A stretch of DNA of 64,000 bases, from positions 346,001 to 410,000 of the forward strand of contig NZ_CP101527.1 in the NCBI RefSeq assembly GCF_026427595.1, in the 5' to 3' direction. Made by a program: the position numbers and the translations under genes. Under the pieces are notes generated by a model, which had not been told where the DNA came from, did no database searches, and was given only the letters and a program-made list of their open reading frames with translations. Shown here one piece after another: positions 7,406 to 16,777 of this stretch. This stretch comes from Alkalimarinus sediminis. Lineage in GTDB: Bacteria > Pseudomonadota > Gammaproteobacteria > Pseudomonadales > Oleiphilaceae. Each line of letters starts with the position of its first letter. The stretch's first letter is position 1.

Positions 7406-9427
7406 ATGTTCAAGCCATCCTGTTTAGCGGTTGCTATCGCGACTTGTGCAACCCCTGCGCTGAGTGCGCCCAAGGTAGACGTGACCGACTATCGTTTTAA
7501 CACTGCTGCCAGCATGCTGGCCTACACCGAGTTTGAGTTGTCCGGTGAGCCGTTAGCAGAAAGCTTGGGCTTAGATCTCGATGTACTAGACCCTTCACTG
7601 TTGAATCAGCCTACAGATTTTGATTATGCCGCGGGTATCGAGAGTTATGAATACTCAGAAGAAGCGATGTATGCGCTGAACTACCAGTCTAAGATGGGGC
7701 CGCATTTAGTGAACGGGCCACAAAACAAAGCCCGTGGCGGCAAGATGGAGCATCTAGGTGGGCGGTTTGTTGAATTAGCCAAGTCGGTTGCCTTTCCTGC
7801 TGAGGAGATCCCGCTTAACTTGTACCCGATTTCATTGCCATACCGCAGTGGTTTACCAGACCTAGCTGAAGCGGTTGATATGACTACCGTTAACAAAGAT
7901 GAAATTGAGCTATTGGATGCAAACGGAAATAGCCTAAAAACGACCGCACTGATTCCTGCCTACTACCGCGATTATAAAACCCTGGGTTGGGTGAAGAGTG
8001 AGAGAGAGCTGATCATTGAGCCGGCTGCAGTGGGTGGCATTTTATTGAAAGAGGTGATGTGGTCGCAAGATTTCTTGGGTGGCATGCACACGATTGAAGG
8101 GGATGAAGAGGTCGAGGCTGAGTCTGCCACCATGGACCAAGACGGCAAGCATGCATTGGGCGTGTCGGCTGTTGATGGCATGAATGGTGTGATACTGACA
8201 GAGTTATCCATTGATAAAATGCTAATGCTGCAAGATCAGTTAGGTTTTGATGGTAAGCAACTCGGCGCTAAAGTCACACCAAACTATGACCCGACGAAAG
8301 GGGCTATTTGGTTCCCTCATGCCATAAAAGTAGATGAAACCGAAAAAAATGGCGTTAATGCGATTGGCAAACTTTCGGTAACCGCGGCTGAATCAACCCT
8401 ACGTGACACGTGGATGTTATTGTGGCCGACCAGTGAGTACTTTGCGTTTACCGATCAGCGTAGCGCCAATACGGCCCAGAACCCTGCATTTAGCGCGGTA
8501 TTTGATGGCCAACCTTTTGCGGCGGCACCTGCGGCTAATATCGACTCCAAAACAGATAACAATATAGCCGCAGCGGATGGTTTTTCGTTAGCGAGTAATT
8601 TGTCGTCAATGCTGTTCAAAAATATCGACACGCTGCACTTTGATAACAATGCAGGTACTTTTGTAGATACCTTTGATGGTAAGCGTGGCACACATGTTAC
8701 AACTTACGATGCAGCTTACTCGATTGTCGCTTTATCAATCTTCCAGCGTGCACAAGATGCATTGCCGGTCGGTTACGCCTCAGCAGAAGGTGGTGATCTA
8801 GATCTAAAAACAGCGCAGGGCAAACGAGCGCTAGAGATGATTCGTCTTCAGGCTGAGTTTATTATTGCCAAGTTAAAAGCATCTAACGGTTTAGTCGCAG
8901 ATGGGGCTTCGGCATCGGGTCAGCAAGATAAATCTCAATCACTAGATGCCCAATTCGCCGCTATTAGAGGGCTATCTGCCGCCTTTATTGCAACAGGTGA
9001 AGCGCGATTTAGAACCGAAGCGAGAGCATTATACCTAGCGGTGGAAAAAGAGTACTTTGATGCTGAGCTGGGTACTTGGAGCTTGAAAGGTGGGGTAACA
9101 GAACAAACACCTTGGACGGCAGCCGCTGTGTCTGGAGCACTTCGTGAAACCATCCTGCATCTTAAAAATAGTGAAGCAGAGAAAGAGAAACCCCTTGAGC
9201 TTGCCACTTTGGTAGAGCGTTATACTTCATGGTTCCGCACCGTGATTAATGGCCATGATGTTCACCAGGGTTTGCAGTTAGCCGAGTGGTTGGGTGACTC
9301 TGGCGAAAACGTGATTGAAGGAAAAGGCGGTGATACCGACGCCGATAATGTCCCTCAAATAACGGACGCAGGCGGCAAGCATGGTCGTGCGATGGTGTTT
9401 GGCGGTAAGGTTCGCGTGTCTAAGTAA
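7406..9427 (+). CDS. large exported protein of unknown function, probably iron-regulated
   Basis: I do not recognise this 673-residue protein. It has a Sec signal peptide (cleavage near LSA-PK, residue 21) and a mature part without any cysteine, so it is not a c-type cytochrome or disulfide protein. The first 400 residues are strand-rich; the region from about 470 to the end contains helical repeats (residues about 450-660: ALEMIRLQAEFIIAKL, AIRGLSAAFIATGEARF, WTAAAVSGALRETILHL) resembling an alpha/alpha-toroid. It ends with basic residues (GGKVRVSK), not a known sorting signal. A Fur-like box 100 bp upstream and the neighbouring imelysin genes tie it to iron. ATG 7406 follows GTTGAGGA at a suitable distance. 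A terminator follows. Confidence 0.75.
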   Translation: MFKPSCLAVAIATCATPALSAPKVDVTDYRFNTAASMLAYTEFELSGEPLAESLGLDLDVLDPSLLNQPTDFDYAAGIESYEYSEEAMYALNYQSKMGPHLVNGPQNKARGGKMEHLGGRFVELAKSVAFPAEEIPLNLYPISLPYRSGLPDLAEAVDMTTVNKDEIELLDANGNSLKTTALIPAYYRDYKTLGWVKSERELIIEPAAVGGILLKEVMWSQDFLGGMHTIEGDEEVEAESATMDQDGKHALGVSAVDGMNGVILTELSIDKMLMLQDQLGFDGKQLGAKVTPNYDPTKGAIWFPHAIKVDETEKNGVNAIGKLSVTAAESTLRDTWMLLWPTSEYFAFTDQRSANTAQNPAFSAVFDGQPFAAAPAANIDSKTDNNIAAADGFSLASNLSSMLFKNIDTLHFDNNAGTFVDTFDGKRGTHVTTYDAAYSIVALSIFQRAQDALPVGYASAEGGDLDLKTAQGKRALEMIRLQAEFIIAKLKASNGLVADGASASGQQDKSQSLDAQFAAIRGLSAAFIATGEARFRTEARALYLAVEKEYFDAELGTWSLKGGVTEQTPWTAAAVSGALRETILHLKNSEAEKEKPLELATLVERYTSWFRTVINGHDVHQGLQLAEWLGDSGENVIEGKGGDTDADNVPQITDAGGKHGRAMVFGGKVRVSK

Positions 9428-9446
9428 AGCAGGCGATGTCAGCAAG

Positions 9447-9480
9447 AAGCGGCGGGGGTGTGAATACTCGCCGCTTTGTT
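9447..9480 (+). terminator. intrinsic terminator
   Basis: Stem AAGCGGCG / CGCCGCTT with a 14-base loop, followed by TGTTGTTT. It lies 20 bp after the stop of the 673-residue gene and isolates it from the cytochrome genes downstream. Confidence 0.75.
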
Positions 9481-9723
9481 GTTTCTGAGCTGCAAAGGTG
9501 AGTATCAAAAGTGGGTCTCAGAGGTGAGTATCGAACCATTATAAGCGCCGTTGTTATGCAAATAACCTGAGCAACTTAGGCGGTGGTTGATGGTTATCAA
9601 GATAGAACGTCTGAATACTGGGATAATGTAAATGAGACGTGAACTCATTTAGCACTATTAACCAACTTAGTCAGATCACAACCCTGTTAGCCAGACTAAA
9701 CTTTTTGCGATGGTATTTAAGAG

Positions 9724-10236
9724 ATGAAAGAAGCAGTTGCAGAGTGCCCTGATACAAGCATTACTGATGCGCTTTCGCAGTGGTGGCAGAGCTTGGCATA
9801 TCGTAATAGGGCTGCGGAGTGGTCGCTTTACTTTATGTTTGTCACCGGCATTTTGCTTTGGAATCAAATATCAATTCCTTGGCAGGTTGAGCGTTTGTTG
9901 TTGTTGGTTCATGTTGTTTCAAGTCTATTGCTCTTTCCTGTTGCCGTTGTACCGTTCTGGTTATCTCACCGCAAGCTTCTGGTGCGTTCCAAGAAAAAAC
10001 TCTTAAAAGTAACCGGTCAACTAATAGACTATATTCTATTAGGCTGCATGGCATCAGGTATCTATTTGGTACTGCAGGGTAACAGAGGGGATGATTTTGG
10101 TTGGGTTGTTTATATGGTGCACTTGGTGACAGCGTTGGTGCTAATACCTCTATTAATCAGGCATGCTGCCAAATGGTCAGTGTTAAAGCCTCTTTGGTCG
10201 TGGTGCTTATCTAAGTCAAATGGCTCTTATTCATAG
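9724..10236 (+). CDS. four-helix membrane protein, candidate b-type cytochrome
   Basis: A 170-residue integral membrane protein with four hydrophobic segments (about residues 33-52, 57-80, 100-118, 126-147). Histidines His63 and His82 lie in or near helix 2 and its end; His133 and His147, 14 apart, lie in helix 4. This arrangement resembles bis-histidine b-haem subunits of cytochrome b561-like families, so it may shuttle electrons between quinol and the periplasmic haem proteins. This is inferred from topology and histidine spacing only. It precedes a hexaheme cytochrome gene in the same direction, with a palindromic repeat between them. There is only a weak ribosome-binding site. Confidence 0.6.
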   Translation: MKEAVAECPDTSITDALSQWWQSLAYRNRAAEWSLYFMFVTGILLWNQISIPWQVERLLLLVHVVSSLLLFPVAVVPFWLSHRKLLVRSKKKLLKVTGQLIDYILLGCMASGIYLVLQGNRGDDFGWVVYMVHLVTALVLIPLLIRHAAKWSVLKPLWSWCLSKSNGSYS

Positions 10237-10288
10237 GGTGTGCTCGCGCACCAAAGGTTGAGAGATCGGTACGCAAGCACACCCTATA
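10233..10288. repeat. REP-like palindrome
   Basis: Arms ATAGGGTGTGCTCGCGCACC (10233-10252) and GGTACGCAAGCACACCCTAT (10268-10287) are inverted repeats with two mismatches around a 15-base spacer. It is the same family as the three palindromes at 23.9-24.5 kb (TATAGGGTGCGCTTGCGCACC). It separates the membrane cytochrome candidate from the hexaheme gene and may act as an mRNA-stabilising hairpin or terminator. Confidence 0.8.
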
Positions 10289-13282
10289 ATGTTTAGAAAT
10301 CATCAACCCGTTTGCATTAATTATTTGGAGTGGGCTATTAATACGTATTTTGGCATCCTGAATCGACGGGTGATTGTTCTGTTTATAATGTGCCTGCTGG
10401 TTAATACGGTGCAGGCTAATGTAGCGGTTGCGGGCCCTGTTGCTAGCAGCTCAATTGTCTATGCCGAAAAGTCTGACCAGCTATTCACCGCAAACCTCGA
10501 TGCAGGCAGCATTACCCGTGCACGATTAGCCAGTACCGATGACAAACATGAGCAATCGGTGGGACGAGATATTCGGCGGTTGGCGCTTGGGCTTGATGAT
10601 CAACAGCTACTCGCGACCGATACACTCGGAGGGCAACTGCTATGGTTAGATGCCAATACCCTTGAAGTAACCCACCAGCTCAAAGTAGATGGTCGCCCAT
10701 TTGGGGTGATCTATGATGCTTCACATCAGTTATATTGGGTCACACTGTTTGAAACTGGCGCCCTGTTAGGGGTTAATACAGAAGGGCAGATAATAACCAC
10801 AACCGAGACACCCGAAACCCCTAGAGGATTAGCGCTTACGTCTGATGGTCGTTTATTGATGACCCATGCGATGACGGGGCAGCTATCAATTTGGTCGTTA
10901 GCAGAGTCAAAACCGCAACTGATTAAACTCATTACCCTTGAAGAGACATCAAATAGCGATGAGTTTGTGTCGCAAGGCCAGCCCCGCTTATTGGATGATA
11001 TTGCGATCTCACCTGATGGCAAAGAAGCATGGTTGCCACATGTGCTGTGGAATTTCGATCACCCGTTTCAATTCCAGTCGACGATCTTTCCCGCTGTTTC
11101 AGTGGTTTTGTTAACACCAGGTGAAGAGGCCGAAAAAATCGGCTATCGAAAAGAGCTATTTCAGCAGATTAACGTTATCGATAACGGTAATCGTACCCGT
11201 ATTGTCTCTAACCCTCATGATGCGGAGTTCTCGCCCGACGGCAAAAAAGTCTATGTAACCTTGGCGGGTAGTGAAGATTTGATGGTATTTGATCGTTCAC
11301 GAGCCAATACCAGGAAGAAGAAACGCAGTAAACGTCGTAAAGGCAAGCTCCCTCAAGGGGGTGCCAAGGTAAGCCAGATTCTAAGACCAATACCTGGCGA
11401 TAACCCAAGAGGCTTGTTATTGAATGGCGATAGCCTCTATGTGCAAAATGCGATGAGTCATGATGTTGTAAGGCTCTCCAGAGGCGGAGACTCTCCTTTT
11501 GCTCGTGTGACCGTTGCAGATGCACCGCTCTATAAAACGGTGACCAATGACCCTTTGAGCCGTGAACAACGCAAAGGGGTGACGCTATTTAATCAGGCCA
11601 ATACTGGGCAAGATAGTGCCTACCCCATGACCGGTGATTTCTGGATGAGCTGCAACAGCTGTCACTTGGATGGGTTTAATTTTACCAATCGCTACCTTGT
11701 CGAAGATCGCAACGAAAATAAAAAAGAGAATGCCGTACTCGGCCACGGCAACCTAAATAAGATGGTAGCGGGGGACTTTTTGCGTGACTACATCAGAATG
11801 ATTCAAGATACCCAAGGCGGCTTGGGGCATGACGATCGTGATGGCGCAAAACCCGTGGAGGCTGAAAACCCCGATAGTGAAGTGCTAGCTATGATGAGCG
11901 CGTTACATCGCTATATCACCGCACCTAATAACTTACCTTATCTTGCGACCTGGTTACGACTTGAAGATGGAGAGCGTCGAACGGTTCACCCTGAAGAGTG
12001 GATAAACTCTGCTGCATGCGAAAGTTGTCACTCTGATATGTTTGAGCAGTGGGTTGATTCGAATCACCGCCTGATGTCTGAGTCCAACCCATATTATCGG
12101 GTGATGGAAGATCTAGCCGGTGCCACCGAGGGCGAAGCGTTTAGAGCATGGTGCTCTGGCTGTCATAACCCTGAACGGGTCCTCGTCGGCTTACCGTTTA
12201 GAGGGCATGGCAATGATATGTTTGAAAAGCAGGGGGCGTCACTAAAAGAAGAGTTGGCGCAAGGTAAACACGGCCCTAAAGAAGGTACGGGCTGCCTGTT
12301 TTGTCACCGTATCACGCGTTTAGAAGATGCCGGTGGCAATGCCGCTATGACGGTAAACCTTAAAGACCGCGAACAATACATCTTTGAAAATAGCAGTAAT
12401 CCGGTACTTAAGTGGTTAGGTGAAAGCCAGATCAATGCGAAACCTGAAGTGCATAAGCAGTCTTATTCACAGCCATTTTATAAAGATGAGCAGTACTGTA
12501 AGTCTTGCCATAATGAGTTTTCGCCAGGTCTGGGAGCAATGGTGGTTGATACATGGGGCGAGTGGGAAAAATCATCATTTAATAACCCCGAGAACCCAGA
12601 AAAGCATCGAGGCTGTATTGCTTGTCATATGCACGGCGATATCGCAAAAATAGGGGAGGATGTTCCCGGTATCTCGACAGATGGTGGGCGAGTTAAGAAG
12701 AATGTAGTCACCCATCAATTCACCGGAGCCAACCATTTTTTAGTTGGGCTTAGAAACCCTACGCTAGAAAAAATGAGTATCGAGCTGTTAAAAACATCAG
12801 CCAGTCTCGAGCAGTCGTTAGCAGACAATAAACTGACCGTCAGAGTTAATAATATTGGTGCGGGGCATGCCTTACCTACTGGCGTGGCAGACTTTAGAGA
12901 GTTCTGGCTGCAAATAAATGTAACCGATGCTACCGGCAACGAGGTTTTCAAGAGCGGCTATCTGGACGAAGAGGGTAATGTCGAGCCAGATGCCCGAATG
13001 TTTATGAAAGTATTTGGTGATAAAGAGGGTAAGCCGGTTGGGCTGATCTTCTGGCGCTATGAGAAGCTACTGTCGGATACGCGCATTCCAGCTGATGGTT
13101 ATCGAGATGAAGTGTATACCCTTCCTGAAGACGCGGTTTATCCGCTGACAGTGGAATCTAAGTTAATGTATCGCATCTATCCGCAATGGGTTACCAACGC
13201 AGTGAAGGCTAAGGTGCCTGAGCTGACTGACCCACCGGTGCTAGAGCTGAACCGAATTGAGCAGCAGTTTACCCAGCAATAA
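10289..13282 (+). CDS. beta-propeller / hexaheme c-type cytochrome fusion
   Basis: A 997-residue exported protein. After an N-terminal hydrophobic segment (about residues 27-43) comes a YncE/YVTN-like beta-propeller (about 50-410, with repeats such as ISPDGKEAWLP and FSPDGKKVYVT). Six haem c motifs follow: CNSCH 455-459, CESCH 577-581, CSGCH 622-626, CLFCH 669-673, CKSCH 737-741 and CIACH 776-780. The region around 570-790 resembles cytochrome c-554-type multihaem domains. The tail has an Ig-like stretch with GAGHALPTG, a motif seen after such domains. A lysine/arginine patch (342-353) interrupts the propeller. It probably moves electrons in the periplasm; the partner is unknown. Start ATG 10289 lacks a clear ribosome-binding site and lies at the edge of the repeat, so the true start may be downstream. 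Confidence 0.82.
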   Translation: MFRNHQPVCINYLEWAINTYFGILNRRVIVLFIMCLLVNTVQANVAVAGPVASSSIVYAEKSDQLFTANLDAGSITRARLASTDDKHEQSVGRDIRRLALGLDDQQLLATDTLGGQLLWLDANTLEVTHQLKVDGRPFGVIYDASHQLYWVTLFETGALLGVNTEGQIITTTETPETPRGLALTSDGRLLMTHAMTGQLSIWSLAESKPQLIKLITLEETSNSDEFVSQGQPRLLDDIAISPDGKEAWLPHVLWNFDHPFQFQSTIFPAVSVVLLTPGEEAEKIGYRKELFQQINVIDNGNRTRIVSNPHDAEFSPDGKKVYVTLAGSEDLMVFDRSRANTRKKKRSKRRKGKLPQGGAKVSQILRPIPGDNPRGLLLNGDSLYVQNAMSHDVVRLSRGGDSPFARVTVADAPLYKTVTNDPLSREQRKGVTLFNQANTGQDSAYPMTGDFWMSCNSCHLDGFNFTNRYLVEDRNENKKENAVLGHGNLNKMVAGDFLRDYIRMIQDTQGGLGHDDRDGAKPVEAENPDSEVLAMMSALHRYITAPNNLPYLATWLRLEDGERRTVHPEEWINSAACESCHSDMFEQWVDSNHRLMSESNPYYRVMEDLAGATEGEAFRAWCSGCHNPERVLVGLPFRGHGNDMFEKQGASLKEELAQGKHGPKEGTGCLFCHRITRLEDAGGNAAMTVNLKDREQYIFENSSNPVLKWLGESQINAKPEVHKQSYSQPFYKDEQYCKSCHNEFSPGLGAMVVDTWGEWEKSSFNNPENPEKHRGCIACHMHGDIAKIGEDVPGISTDGGRVKKNVVTHQFTGANHFLVGLRNPTLEKMSIELLKTSASLEQSLADNKLTVRVNNIGAGHALPTGVADFREFWLQINVTDATGNEVFKSGYLDEEGNVEPDARMFMKVFGDKEGKPVGLIFWRYEKLLSDTRIPADGYRDEVYTLPEDAVYPLTVESKLMYRIYPQWVTNAVKAKVPELTDPPVLELNRIEQQFTQQ

Positions 13283-13312
13283 GTTGAGGATTATTTTAAA
13301 AGTGGAATCTTT

Positions 13313-14737
13313 GTGGAATTAAGTAAAAAAGGTCATAGGGTCGCCGTACTCGGCGCGGGTCCATCAGGCCTCATGGCCGCTTGGGAGCTTCAGAAAGCTG
13401 GCTTTTTGGTCACGGTTATAGAGGCCGATGAACGTGTGGGTGGGTTGGCGGCTACCCATGTTTTTGAGGGAAAGGGCGGTACCTATCGTTTTGACTTTGG
13501 CGGTCACCGATTTATCACTCACAACCCAGAGTTGTTGGTCTTTATCGAAGAGTTAATGGAAGATGACTTACTACACTCAATTCGTAGCAGTGTTATCCGC
13601 TATCGTGATCGAACCTATGATTACCCGTTGGCATTGGGCAACATTCTCAAAAACGCCCCTTGGAGTTTACTTGCAGGTGTCGCAAAAGACCTTCTCTTTG
13701 TGCTGCCATTTACCAAAGCGGTAGATGATCGCGAAAGCGCAAGTTTTGCAGATTGGATTGAATCCCGGTTTGGCACAACCTTATACCGACACTTTTTCGA
13801 AGGTTATACCGGCAAGCTATGGGGTATTGACCCAAAAGACCTATCTGCCGACTGGGCTGCACAGCGCATTAGTCTTATCGACTTGAAAGAAGTGGCAAGG
13901 CGGTTGTTGCCTCGCAGTAGCGATACTCCTCGAACCTATGCCAGAAGCTATCGCTATCCGAAATATGGATTTGGCGCCATATTTGATCGCTTAAAAGAGC
14001 GCCTTGAAGCCAACGGAGCCACGATATTGTTGAATGCTCCCGTCACGGGTGTCAGAACTGAAAAAGGGCAGATCAAATCAGTATCTTTTAAACAGCAAGG
14101 GCAGGTAGAGGCGTTAGAGACCGATTATGTTGTATCAACACTGCCAATGCCTTTGATGATGAGTTTCTTGGGCGAACAAAGCGAACTTAAGTTTCGTGCC
14201 CTAAGATTTCTTAACATGCCGATGAATATGGAGAATATCTCTACTAATACGTGGCAATACCTCTCTGACCCCGATATTTTGGCGACTCGTCTACAGGAGC
14301 CGAGACGTCGTTCACCATTTATGGCCCCTGACGGTAAAACTTCCATGATGCTTGAGATTCCTTGTTGGAAGGGGGACGAAATATGGTCAATGGAGGACCA
14401 TCGACTATTCGAACGCGCCAAGCAAGATATGAATCGTTTGGGGGTTAATATGAATAAAGCGACGGGGGAGTGCTTTTCGAGTTACGCCGAGTTTGCTTAC
14501 CCGTTGATGAGTAAGGGTTATCAGAGTGAGCGAAATAAAAACGCTGAATGTTTAAACCAATATAACAATTTAGTGATGTGCGGCAGACAAGGCACATTCC
14601 GCTACATATTTACCGATACGGCGATGGAGATGGGCCAATTAGCGGCACGGTCACTGATCGATCAGCAGGATTACCGTAAAAGAATATTTGAGTTCCGTAA
14701 TGAAAAAACCGTAATCGAAACCCAGAGTGTAGCTTAG
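13313..14737 (+). CDS. FAD-dependent amine-oxidase-like / UDP-galactopyranose mutase-like protein
   Basis: A 474-residue flavoprotein. The N-terminus has the Rossmann motif GAGPSGLMAAWELQKAG (about residues 15-31), then IEADERVGG and a FDFGGHRF stretch typical of UDP-galactopyranose mutase/protoporphyrinogen-oxidase-like enzymes. It belongs to a broad FAD/NAD(P)-binding family (COG1232-like); the substrate cannot be deduced. The start is GTG 13313, 31 bp after the hexaheme stop. Two genes encoding an exported protein and a GT-C-like membrane protein follow almost without gaps, which suggests a cell-surface or glycan-linked role or simply a shared operon. Confidence 0.72.
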   Translation: MELSKKGHRVAVLGAGPSGLMAAWELQKAGFLVTVIEADERVGGLAATHVFEGKGGTYRFDFGGHRFITHNPELLVFIEELMEDDLLHSIRSSVIRYRDRTYDYPLALGNILKNAPWSLLAGVAKDLLFVLPFTKAVDDRESASFADWIESRFGTTLYRHFFEGYTGKLWGIDPKDLSADWAAQRISLIDLKEVARRLLPRSSDTPRTYARSYRYPKYGFGAIFDRLKERLEANGATILLNAPVTGVRTEKGQIKSVSFKQQGQVEALETDYVVSTLPMPLMMSFLGEQSELKFRALRFLNMPMNMENISTNTWQYLSDPDILATRLQEPRRRSPFMAPDGKTSMMLEIPCWKGDEIWSMEDHRLFERAKQDMNRLGVNMNKATGECFSSYAEFAYPLMSKGYQSERNKNAECLNQYNNLVMCGRQGTFRYIFTDTAMEMGQLAARSLIDQQDYRKRIFEFRNEKTVIETQSVA

Positions 14738-14775
14738 GGTTGTTGGTAAATGGTTTTATGACATGGAGGCATAAA

Positions 14776-15363
14776 GTGAAACACAATAAATACGTTAAGT
14801 TGATGAGTCGAACCTTCGGCTTATGGCTACTGGTGCTATTCTCCATGCAGGTGAATGCCTATTCCTACTCAGAAGCCGGAAAAGAGCCTTTGATAGAAGG
14901 GCGAGAAGCGCTGATGGGGGCGCTGTTGACCAATGACAACCCAAAGGCATTATCGGTACTTGAAGGGCTCAACCCAGAGTTGGTTGAACTTGAAAACGAA
15001 ATGTCGATTAAGGTTGTCGGCTCGTTAAACGAAGCGGTCAAAAAGGGTGATCGTTCAGCCGTTATTCACCTAATGAACAAAGTATTTGCGGAAGAAATTA
15101 AGCGTCGTCTAAATTCAGCAGAAGCCAATATTAACGATTATCAGAAATCTAAAATACTGGTGGCTAAAAGTAAGCGCTTTTTGGATACCATCATCGTTGA
15201 GCTAGATGATGATGAAGCCGATACCGCCGCACAGTCAATAAAACGCTGTCTTAAAGCATTAGGAAACCCTGGTGTTTTTGGTGCAGGTGCAGTGCCGGCT
15301 GACTTAGAGCAGTTTAAAAAATCCAAGCAAACCTTATTTTCTGCCCTTAGTTCATTCGAATAG
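14776..15363 (+). CDS. small exported helical protein of unknown function
   Basis: A 195-residue protein from GTG 14776, chosen because TGGAGG ends 7 bases before it; a TTG at 14740 has no ribosome-binding site. A signal peptide ends at VNA-YS. The mature part is helical and charged, with three or four amphipathic segments (KEPLIEGREALMGAL, SIKVVGSLNEAVKKGD, KSKRFLDTIIVELDDDEAD) and one cysteine (KRC). I do not recognise the family. Its stop overlaps the next gene's GTG by one base, so it is translationally coupled to the GT-C-like protein. Confidence 0.65.
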   Translation: MKHNKYVKLMSRTFGLWLLVLFSMQVNAYSYSEAGKEPLIEGREALMGALLTNDNPKALSVLEGLNPELVELENEMSIKVVGSLNEAVKKGDRSAVIHLMNKVFAEEIKRRLNSAEANINDYQKSKILVAKSKRFLDTIIVELDDDEADTAAQSIKRCLKALGNPGVFGAGAVPADLEQFKKSKQTLFSALSSFE

Positions 15364-16775
15364 TGATTAGAGAGTCTATTATCGACCGAGCTGTTTGCTT
15401 CACTCGGTCAATAGCTGCTTGCTTTGCTAGGTCAATAGTTGCACCTCCATCAATCGTAACACTTGGTTTATTGCTGCTATTAGTGGCGGGTACTTTATAT
15501 CACTGGCTTCAGTTTCCAGCATTACCCAGTAATGATGATGCGCTTTTTCTCAGTCGTGGTGTAGGGCATTTTAGTGTTGTTGAGTTTTCCCCTCATTTCC
15601 CGGGTTATGCCGGTTTAGTTCTGTTTGTTAAGTCACTGCGTGGATTGTTTTCGAGCGACTATCAAGCATTGCATACCGTGGTGCTGGTATTAACCTCGAT
15701 GATACCCGTTGTGGTTTTCTTCATTCTAAATACCCTTAATGTTGGGCGTTTGATCGCGCTTGCGGTAGTGGTAGTACTATATTTTCAACCATTGCTAATG
15801 TCGGTAGCATTAAGTGGGTTGTCTGACGGCCCTGGGTTGTTGGTTTGGTTACTGGCGTTACTCTGCTTTTTAAAGGCCAAGCCGGGGCTGTCAGGCTTGT
15901 TTTTGGGGTTGATGCTAACCGTCAGGCCCTCTTATCTTTTTCTGCTATTGCCTCTAACGGTCTTTCTCATAGTTCAACATCCGCGTCGGCTTTCACGTAT
16001 CGTCACAACCATTTCCTTACCGCCAATATTAGGACTTATCTACATGTACTCAAAAGATGGGCTGGCACTGTTTGAAGAAGCATTTCGCTTTATCAAGGGG
16101 CACTTTCTAATCTGGGGCAATACCTCAATCAGTGAAGTGAGCCGAGATACTTGGGGGCGTGTGTTGGCAGATTACGCTAGAGGCGAGTGGGTATTAGTAG
16201 TGCTTTCAATGCTATTAGCCCTGAGTTGTGTTGTTGTATGGGTAAAACATCATAAGGCCCGCTGTGTGGTGGTTAGCTTTGTCTCTATTCTAGGTTGGAC
16301 GCTGCTCTTTCAAAACCCTGATAACCTGCGTCATATGCTGCCTGTGATGGTGTTAGCGGTTATCATCATCTCGCTTATGATTGCAGCGCTAAACGCACCA
16401 CGCTGGAGAGCGGCAATGGTGTTAATGCTATTCTTAATGGCTTATTCAGTTATGCAGTCTAGTCAATGGCATTACTCAGCCCCCGCTATTCAGCAAGCAT
16501 TAACCTGGCTAAATAGCCAAACTGGAGCAGGGCGTTATGGAGGTGTGATCGTCACTAACGAGGGGGTTGAGCTTTCGAGGGTGTATCAATCTAAATACCG
16601 GGTGGCGGATGCGTGGTATAAGCAGCAAGCTGCTTGGTTGTGGCTAGGAGGTGCATGGCGAATGAGTTATAACCCCATTCAAGGTCATGGGGAGCCTATC
16701 GCAATATTCCCCCGCCGATTGGCAGGGGAGCATGCGACTTATGTATATCGGTTAAAGCTTGTTATTAACGAGTGA
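15363..16775 (+). CDS. multi-spanning membrane protein, GT-C glycosyltransferase-like
   Basis: A 470-residue protein with about ten to eleven transmembrane helices. After the first helix, a periplasmic loop holds SNDDALFLSRGVGHFS (about residues 57-72), placed like the acidic catalytic motif of GT-C enzymes (ArnT/PMT/dolichyl-phosphate mannose type). Later loops contain RPSYLF and PDNLRHMLP, like other GT-39/GT-83 relatives. A lipid-linked sugar donor is expected if this is correct. The start GTG 15363 shares one base with the stop of the exported protein. It converges on the chemoreceptor gene, with 2 bp between the stops. Confidence 0.6.
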   Translation: MIRESIIDRAVCFTRSIAACFARSIVAPPSIVTLGLLLLLVAGTLYHWLQFPALPSNDDALFLSRGVGHFSVVEFSPHFPGYAGLVLFVKSLRGLFSSDYQALHTVVLVLTSMIPVVVFFILNTLNVGRLIALAVVVVLYFQPLLMSVALSGLSDGPGLLVWLLALLCFLKAKPGLSGLFLGLMLTVRPSYLFLLLPLTVFLIVQHPRRLSRIVTTISLPPILGLIYMYSKDGLALFEEAFRFIKGHFLIWGNTSISEVSRDTWGRVLADYARGEWVLVVLSMLLALSCVVVWVKHHKARCVVVSFVSILGWTLLFQNPDNLRHMLPVMVLAVIIISLMIAALNAPRWRAAMVLMLFLMAYSVMQSSQWHYSAPAIQQALTWLNSQTGAGRYGGVIVTNEGVELSRVYQSKYRVADAWYKQQAAWLWLGGAWRMSYNPIQGHGEPIAIFPRRLAGEHATYVYRLKLVINE

Positions 16776-16777
16776 GT

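Noticed and set aside
9481..9723. Promoter or operator before the membrane cytochrome candidate
   Set aside because: A short repeated GGTGAGTATC was seen twice, but no Fur box, -10/-35 pair or other recognised site could be supported.
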